Source of the DNA: Stenotrophomonas sp. ESTM1D_MKCIP4_1
Lineage (GTDB): Bacteria > Pseudomonadota > Gammaproteobacteria > Xanthomonadales > Xanthomonadaceae
DNA: 64,000 bases
Assembly: GCF_003086895.1 (NCBI RefSeq)
Contig: NZ_CP026004.1
Coordinates: 684,084 to 748,083, forward strand
Direction of reading: 5' to 3'
Part shown: positions 57,320 through 64,000 of the stretch, in pieces
Position numbering within the stretch: the first letter of the stretch is position 1
Layout: every line of letters starts with the position of its first letter
The notes under the pieces: generated by a model
What the model was told of the DNA's origin: nothing
What the model saw: the letters and a program-made list of their open reading frames with translations, nothing else
The model's database searches: none
Position numbers and translations under genes: made by a program

Positions 57320-58273
57320 ATGCCTTCCCCGAAACGATCGATCCATGTCGTGGCCGGCGTCATTACTGACGTCCGTGGCCGTGTGCTGCTCAACCGCCGT
57401 ACCGAAAACCGCGACATGGCCGGCCTGTGGGAATTCCCCGGCGGCAAGCGCGAGGCGGGCGAGAGTTCCGAACAGGCGCTGGTGCGTGAACTGCGCGAGG
57501 AGCTCGGCATCGAGGCCGAGATCGGCGAGTGGATCATGGACGTGCCGCAGCACTACCCGGACAAGCACCTCACCCTGGAAGTGCGGCATATCCGCAGCTG
57601 GAAGGGCACCCCGCGCGGGCGCGAGGGCCAGGCCATCACCTGGGTGGCCGCGGACAAGCTGGGCCGCTATTCGATGCCGCCGGCCGACCTGCCGGTGGTG
57701 GCCGCGTTGCGCCAGCCCGACCGCTACCTGATCACGCCCGCGCCTGACGCGGGCGAAACCGGCGTACAGCGCTGGCAGGAGCAGCTGCAGCGGGCAGTGG
57801 CTGCGGGCCAGCAGCGCATCCAGCTGCGGCTGCCGGCCGCGCATCCGCAGCGGCAGGTGCTGATCGAGCAGGCGCTGCAGGCGCACCGGCAGGGCGTGCA
57901 GTGGCTGCTCAACCGCGATATCGACCTGGCCCGTGCACTGGGCGTGGGCGTGCACCTGGGCAGCGAACAGCTGCTGCAGCTGTCGCAGCGGCCGCTGCCC
58001 GAAGGCCAACTGGTAGCCGCGTCCTGCCACGACCTGCAGCAGCTGCAGGCCGCGCAGCAGCTGGGCTGCGACTTCGCGGTGCTGGGCCCGGTGCAGGCCA
58101 CCGCCAGCCATCCCGAGGCTACGCCGCTGGGCTGGGATGCCTTCGCCGCGCTGCGCGCCCAGGTATCGCTGCCGATCTACGCGCTGGGCGGGCTGGATGC
58201 CGGCCAGGTCAGCCAGGCCCGCCGCCACGGCGGCCAGGGCATCGCCGCGATCCGCGGCCTGTGGCCGGCGTGA
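57320..58273 (+). CDS. Nudix hydrolase fused to a thiamine-phosphate-synthase-like domain
   Basis: The ATG at 57320 gives 317 residues. The N-terminal domain (about 1-135) is MutT-like: HVVAGVITDVRGRVLLNRR, then the complete Nudix box beginning at GKREAGESSEQALVREL and ending REELGI, matching the pattern Gx5Ex7REUxEExGU. The C-terminal domain (about 150-317) resembles ThiE/TenI barrels: QLGCDFAVLGPVQATASHPE and LPIYALGGLDAGQVSQARRHG. The ThiE active-site residues appear changed. It most likely hydrolyses 8-oxo-dGTP like MutT; the role of the barrel is unknown. The same fusion is found next to secA in many proteobacteria. Confidence 0.9.
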   Translation: MPSPKRSIHVVAGVITDVRGRVLLNRRTENRDMAGLWEFPGGKREAGESSEQALVRELREELGIEAEIGEWIMDVPQHYPDKHLTLEVRHIRSWKGTPRGREGQAITWVAADKLGRYSMPPADLPVVAALRQPDRYLITPAPDAGETGVQRWQEQLQRAVAAGQQRIQLRLPAAHPQRQVLIEQALQAHRQGVQWLLNRDIDLARALGVGVHLGSEQLLQLSQRPLPEGQLVAASCHDLQQLQAAQQLGCDFAVLGPVQATASHPEATPLGWDAFAALRAQVSLPIYALGGLDAGQVSQARRHGGQGIAAIRGLWPA

Positions 58274-58287
58274 TGCACGCCCCGTCA

Positions 58288-58311
58288 GTAGATCCACGCC
58301 ATGCGTGGATG
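58288..58311 (+). repeat. SMAG element (GTAGATCCACGCC type)
   Basis: GTAGATCCACGCCATGCGTG hairpin in the 43-bp gap between the converging Nudix-ThiE and DUF4124 genes. Confidence 0.85.
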
Positions 58312-58316
58312 CGACC

Positions 58317-58898
58317 TTACAAGGTGATCCAGAAACACCCGTACTGCCGCCGCAGCCCCAGCACCGTCGCCGCGCGCGTCGCACTGCCCGGCAGGGTCTG
58401 TTCCAGGCGCAGGCCCACCGGATGCCGTGGTGCAGTCGTCTCAGGGGCGGTTCCCTGCGCAGCAGCGCTCTGACCCTCGACCACCGGCATCTCGACGTCC
58501 TGCTGCGGATACACCGGCACCACGTCCACCAGCGGCCGCCGCACCACCGATTCCAGCTGGCCCAGGATGCGCTGTGCCCCGGCGTCGGAGACCGCGCTCC
58601 ACAGGTACAGCGTGGACAGCCGGTTGACGTCCTGGGTGTTGACCGCGTCGTGCAGGGCCTGCACCAGCTCGCTCAGGCGGCGCGGGCAGCTGGCGCCCAG
58701 GCTGTCGCGCTGCAGGGTGCTGCCGGCCGGTGGCGGCGGCGGGCGCCGCGACTGCGCGCCCAGGCTGTCACAGGGGCGGTCGGTGTAGACGCTCTGGCCC
58801 TGCGCATCGGTGCAGCGGTTCAAGCGGGTGGATTGGGCGTGGGCATCGACGCTCGTGGCGGACAGCAGCACCAGCAGCAGGGACAGGACAGCTTTCAT
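58317..58898 (-). CDS. Exported DUF4124-domain protein
   Basis: The ATG at 58896-58898 gives 193 residues with a signal peptide MKAVLSLLLVLLSATSVDAHA-QS. The mature N-terminus RLNRCTDAQGQSVYTDRPCDSLG is a DUF4124 motif (Cys, Gly-x-x-x-YTDxPC), which is widespread in exported gammaproteobacterial proteins of unknown role. A Pro-rich linker (PPPPPAG) and an unassigned helical part (about 70-193) follow. The frame is open upstream but that part lacks any signal or family match. It may form an operon with metF upstream on the same strand, 41 bp away. Confidence 0.75.
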   Translation of the reverse strand: MKAVLSLLLVLLSATSVDAHAQSTRLNRCTDAQGQSVYTDRPCDSLGAQSRRPPPPPAGSTLQRDSLGASCPRRLSELVQALHDAVNTQDVNRLSTLYLWSAVSDAGAQRILGQLESVVRRPLVDVVPVYPQQDVEMPVVEGQSAAAQGTAPETTAPRHPVGLRLEQTLPGSATRAATVLGLRRQYGCFWITL

Positions 58899-58939
58899 GC
58901 CCGACAGGGTAGCGTCGAACGTGATGACGCGGCGTGCTT

Positions 58940-59767
58940 TCAGGCATCCAGCAGCGCCAGCACCGACACGGTCGGCTTGGCCAGATTCAGCGTGTAGAAG
59001 TGCAGGCCCGGCGCGCCGCCCTCCACCAGGCGCTGGCACAACCTGGCCACCACTTCGGCACCGAAGGCGCGTACCGACGCACTGTCATCGCCATAGGCCA
59101 GCATCTTCCGGCTGATCCAGCGCGGGATCTCGGCGCCGCACTGTTCGGAAAAGCGGCGCAGCTGGCTGAAGTTGGCGATCGGCATGATGCCCGGGGTGAT
59201 CGGCACCTGCACGCCCAGCGCCCGCACTTCATCGACGAAGTGGAAGTAAGCATCGGCGTTGTAGAAGTACTGGGTGATGGCGGCATCGGCGCCGGCATCG
59301 ATCTTCGCCTTGAAGTGCTTCAGGTCGGTCAACGCATCCGGCGCCTGCGGATGGGTTTCCGGGTAGGCGCCGACTTCGATGTGGAAGGCATCGCCATGCT
59401 CGGCGCGGATGAATTCGATCAATTCGGCGGCATAGCGCATGTCGCCGGGAAACCCCATGCCCGAAGGCAGGTCGCCGCGCAGGGCGACGATCCGGCGGCA
59501 GCCGATGGCACGGTACAGCTTGAGCAGTTCGCGGATCTCCTGCCGGGTGCCACCCACGCACGACAGGTGCGGTGCCGCCTCGAAGCCGTGGTGCTGCTTG
59601 AGGTGGCGCACGGTTTCGGAGGTGTAGCTCAGGGTCGAGCCGCCCGCACCGAAGGTACAGGACACGTATTCGGGCGCGTAGGTCTTCAACCGGGCAGCAG
59701 CACGGTCCAGCTGGCCACGCTGCTCATCGGTCTTGGGCGGGTAGAACTCGAAGCTGATGGCGGTCAT
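58940..59767 (-). CDS. metF: 5,10-methylenetetrahydrofolate reductase
   Basis: The ATG at 59765-59767 gives 275 residues. The N-terminus is TAISFEFYPPKTDEQRG, and later motifs are VSCTFGAGGSTLSYT, RIVALRGDLPSGMGFPGDM (FAD site), FIEVGAYPETHPQAPD-like IEVGAYPETHPQA, AITQYFYNADAYFHFVDE and ITPGIMPIANFSQL. It reduces methylene-THF to methyl-THF for methionine synthesis, following GlyA in the folate pathway. The length is slightly shorter than E. coli MetF (296) but complete in all conserved parts. Confidence 0.97.
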   Translation of the reverse strand: MTAISFEFYPPKTDEQRGQLDRAAARLKTYAPEYVSCTFGAGGSTLSYTSETVRHLKQHHGFEAAPHLSCVGGTRQEIRELLKLYRAIGCRRIVALRGDLPSGMGFPGDMRYAAELIEFIRAEHGDAFHIEVGAYPETHPQAPDALTDLKHFKAKIDAGADAAITQYFYNADAYFHFVDEVRALGVQVPITPGIMPIANFSQLRRFSEQCGAEIPRWISRKMLAYGDDSASVRAFGAEVVARLCQRLVEGGAPGLHFYTLNLAKPTVSVLALLDA

Positions 59768-59796
59768 GGCACGGGCGGTGACGGCGGGTGTATTCG

Positions 59797-59826
59797 AGTA
59801 TATCGCTCCATCAAGATGGATGTGAA
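59797..59826 (-). promoter_or_regulatory. Candidate promoter of metF
   Basis: On the minus strand TTCACA (59821-59826) and TATACT (59797-59802) are separated by 18 bp, leaving about 30 nt to the metF start codon. The spacer contains the palindrome CCATCTTGATGG, which could bind a regulator. I saw no SAM or SAH riboswitch here. Confidence 0.5.
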
Positions 59827-59969
59827 GCGTTGCGACGTGAAGAGGTGGCCCAGCGCAGCGACCGTTCACCCGCTGCAGCGGCCGTTGCTCCGGAAGTGCA
59901 CCCGGCCGGCGCGCAGGGCCGCCACGCTGGCGTCATACCCCACGCACCCGTCCCTGGAGGAACCACGCG

Positions 59970-60896
59970 ATGAAGATGATGCTGGCGCTGTATTACGCGA
60001 TGAAGGCCCTGGCCCGGATGGCCATGCTGGGCATGGCGATGGCTGTCCTCGGTTCGGGCCCGGCCCATGCCGCGACGCCTGCCGGCAGCGGCACGGTGCA
60101 GGTGGAGGTGGTCGGCCGTGGTCGCGCGCTGCTGATGATTCCCGGCCTGAACAGCAGCGCCGACGTCTGGCGCGAGACCTGCCTGGCGCTGAAGGACGTG
60201 CAGTGCCATCTGGTGCAGTTGCCCGGCTTTGCCGGCGCCCGTGCGGCCGATCCGCGCCCGGCGGACTTCCTGTCGTCGATGCGTGACCAGCTGCTGGCCT
60301 ATGTGCACGACCACGCGATCGATCATCCAGCGGTGATTGGCCACAGTCTGGGCGGTGTGCTGGCGCTGCAGATGGCAGTGAAGGAGCCGCAGGCACTGGG
60401 GCCGCTGGTCATCGTCGACGCGGTGCCGTTCTACGCGGGCATGCAGAACCCGCAGGCCACCGCGCAGAGCGTGCGGCCCATGGCGGAGCAGCTGCGTGCG
60501 TCGATGCTGGCCGCAGATCCGGCCAGCTACCAGGCACAGGCCGATGCCGCACTGGGCCCGATGACCGCCACCCCCGCGCGCCTGCCCGAACTGAAGCGCT
60601 GGGGCCGCGACAGTGATCGCGCCACCACCGCCGATGCGATGTACTCGGTGATGGTGACTGACCTGCGCGGCGAGGTGGCCGCCATCCGCGCGCCCACCCT
60701 GGTGCTGGGCGCGTGGGCGTCCTACCAGGCGTTCGGTGCGACCGAGGCGTCGGCGCGCGCGATCTTCCAGTCGCAGTACGCCGCGCTGCCCGGCGTGCGC
60801 ATCGAACTGAGCGCGACCGGCCACCACTTCCTGATGTGGGATGATCCGCAGTGGCTGCGTGGGCAGGTGCAGGCGTTCCTGGACAGCCACCGCTGA
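59970..60896 (+). CDS. Alpha/beta hydrolase, exported
   Basis: The 308-residue protein has a hydrophobic signal-like N-terminus (about 10-32, AHA-AT) and the alpha/beta-hydrolase core. GRGRALLMIPGLNSSADVW gives the oxyanion strand, IGHSLGGVLALQMAV the nucleophile elbow (Ser in GHSLGG), and GHHFLMWDDPQWL the catalytic His near the C-terminus; an Asp lies probably in TLVLGAWASY region. Substrate unknown. A CTGGAGGAACC ribosome-binding site precedes the ATG. It stands 26 bp upstream of the histidine kinase gene and may be co-transcribed with the two-component pair. Confidence 0.85.
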   Translation: MKMMLALYYAMKALARMAMLGMAMAVLGSGPAHAATPAGSGTVQVEVVGRGRALLMIPGLNSSADVWRETCLALKDVQCHLVQLPGFAGARAADPRPADFLSSMRDQLLAYVHDHAIDHPAVIGHSLGGVLALQMAVKEPQALGPLVIVDAVPFYAGMQNPQATAQSVRPMAEQLRASMLAADPASYQAQADAALGPMTATPARLPELKRWGRDSDRATTADAMYSVMVTDLRGEVAAIRAPTLVLGAWASYQAFGATEASARAIFQSQYAALPGVRIELSATGHHFLMWDDPQWLRGQVQAFLDSHR

Positions 60897-60922
60897 TCCT
60901 TCCTTCATTGGCCGCCACTGCC

Positions 60923-61969
60923 ATGCACGCATCCACATCCACTCTGCGCTTCTGGTTGGTCAACACTTTCGGCTGGGCGTTGTTCTGCGTGCTCAGCCTG
61001 GCCACGACCGGCGCGTTCGCGGGCGGTGCCGGCAGTGGTGGCACGCTGATCAGCGTCGGCCTGGCCGTGCTGCTGTATGGCATCAGCGGCGGCGTGCGCG
61101 CGCTGGCGCTGCGCTGGCACTGGTGGCGGCTGGACCTGGGCGCGCTGGTGCTGCGGCTGGCGCTGGCGGTGCTGCTGGGCGCGGCGCTGGCCCAGCTGTT
61201 GCTGACCGCCGTGCTGCAGCCGGCGCTGGCGATGGGATGGGTGGATTTCGGCGGCCGATCAGGTGATTTCCGCCTGGTCGCGCGCCTGCTCTACTGGCTC
61301 AACACCGTGGTGATACTGGGGCTGTGGACCGCGCTGTGGGCCGGTCTGCACGGCCTGCGCAGTGCGCGCCAGGCCGAACTGGCGCGCCTGCGTGCGGAAG
61401 CAGAGCGCAGTGCGCTGGAACGCGATGCGCTGCGGGCGCGCTTGAACCCCCACTTCATGTTCAATGCGCTGAACAACCTGCGCGCGCTGATCCTGGAAGA
61501 CCCCGAGCGTGCACGCGACATGGTGACCCGCTTGTCGCGCACGTTGCGGCAGGCGCTGGCACACAACCGCCGCGAACCGGTGAGCCTTGCCGACGAGCTG
61601 GCCGTGGTCGACGACTACCTGGCCATCGAGGCGATCCACTTCGAGCAGCGGTTGCAGGTGCGCCAGCACATCGATGCCGACGCGATGCAGGCGCGGCTGC
61701 CGGCGATGGCGTTGCAGCTGCTGGTGGAGAATGCGATCAAGCATGGCATCGCCTGCCGTGCCGGAGGCGGCGAGGTGCATATCGCCGCGAGTCTGCAGGG
61801 CGACGTGCTGCGGCTGCAGGTGGACAACCCGCTGGGCAGCACCAGCGAACCGACCGATGGGCATGGCGTGGGGCTGGCGTATCTGCGGGCACAGCTGGGC
61901 ACACGCGGGCGGTTTACCCTGCAGCCTGACGGCGAGCGGATGCGGGCCCTGCTGGAGATCATGCAATGA
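60923..61969 (+). CDS. LytS/AlgZ-type sensor histidine kinase
   Basis: The ATG at 60923 gives 348 residues; the open frame upstream overlaps the hydrolase gene and is not used. Four or five N-terminal membrane helices (about 10-145) form the sensor. The His_kinase domain has the phospho-acceptor in RARLNPHFMFNALNNLRAL (His177), with EPVSLADELAVVDDYLAIEA and the ATP-binding N box LLVENAIKHGIA and G box HGVGLAYLRAQLG. This is the short LytS/AlgZ/YehU type that has no periplasmic input domain. It is coupled to the regulator gene by ATGA. The stimulus is unknown. Confidence 0.92.
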   Translation: MHASTSTLRFWLVNTFGWALFCVLSLATTGAFAGGAGSGGTLISVGLAVLLYGISGGVRALALRWHWWRLDLGALVLRLALAVLLGAALAQLLLTAVLQPALAMGWVDFGGRSGDFRLVARLLYWLNTVVILGLWTALWAGLHGLRSARQAELARLRAEAERSALERDALRARLNPHFMFNALNNLRALILEDPERARDMVTRLSRTLRQALAHNRREPVSLADELAVVDDYLAIEAIHFEQRLQVRQHIDADAMQARLPAMALQLLVENAIKHGIACRAGGGEVHIAASLQGDVLRLQVDNPLGSTSEPTDGHGVGLAYLRAQLGTRGRFTLQPDGERMRALLEIMQ

Positions 61970-62697
61970 GTGCGCTGTTGCGGGTACTGATCGTTGACGA
62001 TGCGCGGCTGGCGCGGCAGGAACTGCAGACGCTGCTGGCAGCGCTGCCGTGGGTGGAGTGCGTGGGCGAAGCCGATGACGTGGCGGCGGCGCGCCAGGCC
62101 ATCGACCAGCTGAAACCGGACCTGGTGCTGCTGGATGTGCAGATGCCGTCCGGCAGCGGTTTCGACGTGCTGGAGGGACTGGATGCCGTACCGGCGGTGG
62201 TGTTCGTTACCGCCTATGACGCCTATGCCGTGCGTGCCTTCCAGGCCAACGCGCTGGATTACCTGGTGAAGCCGGTGGAAGCGCCGCGGTTGCTGGAAGC
62301 ACTGCAGCGCGCCCGCCCTCCGCAGGCGGAAGAGGGTGGGATCACCGCAACACGCAGTGCGCTGGCGGTGCAGGACCAGGTATTCGTGCGCGACGGTGAA
62401 CGCTGCTGGTTCGTGGCCGTGGGAGAGATCCGCCGGCTGGTGGTGGATGGCAACTACACCCGCCTGTGGTTCCGCGACCAGAACGCGTTGCTGGCACGCA
62501 GTCTGAGCGCACTGGAAGCACGCCTGCCCGCGGAGCTGTTCTTACGGGCCAACCGCAATACGCTGGTGAACCTGCGGCGGATCCGCGCGGTCAGCCCCAG
62601 CGTGGGAGATGGTTACGACCTGACGCTGGATGACGGCAGCGAGGTGGAAGTCTCACGCCGGCAGGCACGTGAGCTGCGTGAGCGGATGGCGCTGTAG
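61966..62697 (+). CDS. LytTR-family response regulator (AlgR-like)
   Basis: The 243-residue protein has a receiver domain (about 5-120) with acidic pair Asp11-Asp12, phospho-acceptor Asp57 in LVLLDVQMPSGSGF, TAYDAYAVRAFQANALDYLVKP and the conserved Lys. The C-terminal LytTR DNA-binding domain (about 140-243) has GNYTRLWFRDQNALLARSLSALEARL and FLRANRNTLVNLRRIRAV. It is the partner of the kinase in front of it. In Pseudomonas the related AlgR controls exopolysaccharide and type IV pili; targets here are unknown. Confidence 0.93.
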   Translation: MSALLRVLIVDDARLARQELQTLLAALPWVECVGEADDVAAARQAIDQLKPDLVLLDVQMPSGSGFDVLEGLDAVPAVVFVTAYDAYAVRAFQANALDYLVKPVEAPRLLEALQRARPPQAEEGGITATRSALAVQDQVFVRDGERCWFVAVGEIRRLVVDGNYTRLWFRDQNALLARSLSALEARLPAELFLRANRNTLVNLRRIRAVSPSVGDGYDLTLDDGSEVEVSRRQARELRERMAL

Positions 62698-62744
62698 CTG
62701 ACCGCAGCGGTTACCCTGTGCGCCAGATACTCCAACCACACGCC

Positions 62745-63302
62745 ATGTCCATCGTCCTCACCGATTTCGCCCGCCCCCGCCTGTTCCCGCGCGTGCCGCG
62801 CGCCAACACCATCCAGGACGTCAGCGCCGAGCAGTTCCAGGCGCACCTCAACGCGCATGCGCCGCTGAAGGTACTCGATGGTTACGCGCCGTTCTGCAAG
62901 CTGTTCGTGTACGACAACTGGACCAGCACGCGCTGCCTGACCGTGCCGGTGACCGAGGCCAACCGCCACCTGCTGCGCAGCGGCTACGAAGCGCGCAACC
63001 GCGAGGAGCTGCCGGTGCTGGTGCGCTGGTTCGAGGGCGTGGAATCGCCGCGCGCGAACTATCTTGTTGTGATCCTGTACAGCGCCGAGCAGCTGGCGAA
63101 GGAAGGCTCGCCGATCGACGCGGACTGGGGCATCGTCGGCTGCATCTACACCGCCGAACCGGAAGAGGTGCCGATGGCGCCCATCACCATGATGCGCAAT
63201 GCGCTGGGTGTGGAGGAGGGCGGTTCCGGCGTCCCGCTGGACAGGGAGGCTTACCAGCGCGCGGTGCAGTTCTGGGAAAACAACGCCAACTGGCGGCCGT
63301 GA
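62745..63302 (+). CDS. DUF3228 family protein
   Basis: The ATG at 62745 gives 185 residues; an open frame of nine codons precedes it but without a ribosome-binding site. The sequence has the DUF3228 block LDGYAPFCKLFVYDNW and ANYLVVILYSAEQLAKEG with DADWGIVGCIYTAEPEEVPM and PMTPITMMRNALG-like APITMMRNALG. The family is conserved in bacteria and plants but has no established function. No signal peptide is seen, so it is cytoplasmic. It is separated from the response regulator by 47 bp and may be co-transcribed. Confidence 0.8.
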   Translation: MSIVLTDFARPRLFPRVPRANTIQDVSAEQFQAHLNAHAPLKVLDGYAPFCKLFVYDNWTSTRCLTVPVTEANRHLLRSGYEARNREELPVLVRWFEGVESPRANYLVVILYSAEQLAKEGSPIDADWGIVGCIYTAEPEEVPMAPITMMRNALGVEEGGSGVPLDREAYQRAVQFWENNANWRP

Positions 63303-63315
63303 ACCATTGGCCCCA

Positions 63316-63339
63316 GTAGATCCACGCCATGCGTGGATG
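63316..63339 (+). repeat. SMAG element (GTAGATCCACGCC type)
   Basis: GTAGATCCACGCCATGCGTG hairpin in the 45-bp gap between the converging DUF3228 gene and the small Cys protein gene. Confidence 0.85.
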
Positions 63340-63347
63340 ATCTTCCG

Positions 63348-63791
63348 TCAGGCGGTCTTCCACTCCCACCACGGGTAATGGTATTCGCGGTCGGTCGCTT
63401 CCCAGCGTTGGCCGCACTGCGTGCAGGCGACGTAGTGGCATTCGCCCCAGCCGTCCTCAGCGTCGCCTACCGAAAGCAGCTGCATATGCCCCTGTGCGAT
63501 CAGCTTGCGGGGATCGAAGAACAGATACGTCGGCGCAAGCGCGCACAGGCAGCCGGTCCGTGCCTGCCAGTAGCGCAGGCGTTGCAGCGCCGCCTGCAGA
63601 TGCACTTGGTTGGCCAGCAGGGCGCCGCCGAGCGTCACCCCGGCGCAGGCCCGTTCGATACGATCGGCGTGCGGCGCCAGTGCGTTCAGCAGTGTGTGGT
63701 CGAACGTCACCGCCACCCGGCACGCCGAGGCATGGATGCGTGTGGCATCGCCACTCAGCAGGTCCTGCAGCAGAGCGTCGGGCTCATCCAT
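63348..63791 (-). CDS. Uncharacterised protein with a C-terminal CxxC motif
   Basis: The 147-residue protein has no signal peptide. The C-terminal region has HYVACTQCGQRW (Cys-x-x-Cys), which resembles half of a zinc ribbon; the Cys residues in GCLCAL could be the partner pair. The final ATDREYHYPWWEWKTA is aromatic and conserved-looking. I do not recognise the family. The ATG (63789-63791) overlaps the ybaK stop (TGATG), so it is translationally coupled to ybaK. Confidence 0.6.
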   Translation of the reverse strand: MDEPDALLQDLLSGDATRIHASACRVAVTFDHTLLNALAPHADRIERACAGVTLGGALLANQVHLQAALQRLRYWQARTGCLCALAPTYLFFDPRKLIAQGHMQLLSVGDAEDGWGECHYVACTQCGQRWEATDREYHYPWWEWKTA

Positions 63792-64000
63792 CAGCGTGGC
63801 TTGCCGATGGACGCGTAGTGGCCTGCGGTCAGGCGCAGCAGGTCGGCCGGTGCCAGTTCCACTTCCAGGCCGCGGCGGCCTGCGCTGACGTGCAGCGTTG
63901 GCAGCGCCTGCGCGCTGGCATCGAGGAAGCTGCGCAGGCGCTTCTTCTGGCCGAGCGGACTGATGCCACCGACCAGGTAGCCGGTGGCGCGCTGGGCGGC
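63791..64000 (-). CDS. ybaK: Cys-tRNA(Pro)/Cys-tRNA(Cys) deacylase YbaK, C-terminal part (cut by window edge)
   Basis: The minus frame is open to the window end and ends TGA at 63791-63793. The 69 visible residues include ATGYLVGGISPLGQKKRL, the family signature of YbaK/EbsC, followed by VSAGRRGLEVELAPADLLRLT. YbaK removes Cys that was wrongly attached to tRNA(Pro). The N-terminal half and start lie outside the window. Confidence 0.92.
   Translation of the reverse strand, partial: AAQRATGYLVGGISPLGQKKRLRSFLDASAQALPTLHVSAGRRGLEVELAPADLLRLTAGHYASIGKPR

Noticed and set aside
59768..59969. SAM or SAH riboswitch upstream of metF
   Set aside because: No conserved core of a known SAM or SAH riboswitch is visible; only a promoter-like pair and a short palindrome.

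Overview
The window is GC-rich (by eye about two-thirds G+C) chromosomal DNA of a gammaproteobacterium in the Xanthomonadaceae, most probably Stenotrophomonas of the maltophilia group. The reasons are the dense GTAG-headed palindromes between genes, which match the SMAG repeats described in S. maltophilia, an Ax21-like outer-membrane protein, and the gene order nrdR-ribD, ribE-ribB-ribH-nusB-thiL and mraZ-...-ftsZ-lpxC-dciA-M23-secA. I saw no phage, plasmid, transposase or CRISPR locus and recognised no tRNA or rRNA gene.

Layout. 1-3914 is the end of a chaperone-usher fimbrial operon (chaperone end, usher, adhesin). 4150-12329 holds a purine permease, ettA, an RcnB-like periplasmic protein, a 57-bp palindrome array, a secreted Ig-like protein, glyA and two tandem paralogous membrane proteins. 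12425-20551 carries nrdR, ribD, two opposite-strand envelope genes, and an FMN riboswitch followed by ribE, ribBX, ribH, nusB and thiL. 20653-26680 has a DUF805 protein and a second chaperone-usher locus split over both strands. 26819-34053 has a small orphan gene with a strongly structured leader, a GlcD-type flavoprotein, a YdjM-like membrane protein, yraN, lpoA (lppC), rsmI and a PDZ protein. 34127-34483 is the RNase P RNA. 34588-35376 is an NRDE protein.

35485-57218 is the division and cell wall (dcw) region: a regulated mraZ promoter, then mraZ-rsmH-ftsL-ftsI-murE-murF-mraY-ftsW-murG-murC-ddl-ftsQ-ftsA-ftsZ-lpxC, mostly joined by 4-nt ATGA overlaps, then dciA (opposite strand), an M23 peptidase and secA. 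murD is absent from its usual place between mraY and ftsW, which fits the MurD2/MurL route reported in Xanthomonas. The rest is a Nudix-ThiE fusion, a DUF4124 protein, metF, an alpha/beta hydrolase, a LytS/LytTR two-component pair, a DUF3228 protein, a small Cys-containing protein and the end of ybaK.

The most unusual feature of the window is its repeat content. Two palindrome families fill most gaps: SMAG (GTAG) elements, often as inverted pairs or short arrays, and a second family, GGGGTC-GGAT-stem-loop-CTCT-GACCCC, whose inner stem covaries while the outer arms stay fixed. One member of each family lies in frame inside a protein gene (the YdjM-like gene and the NRDE gene). The leader of the small gene ending at 26819 contains a 20-bp helix and two long stems that cross each other; it is my best candidate for an undescribed RNA element.
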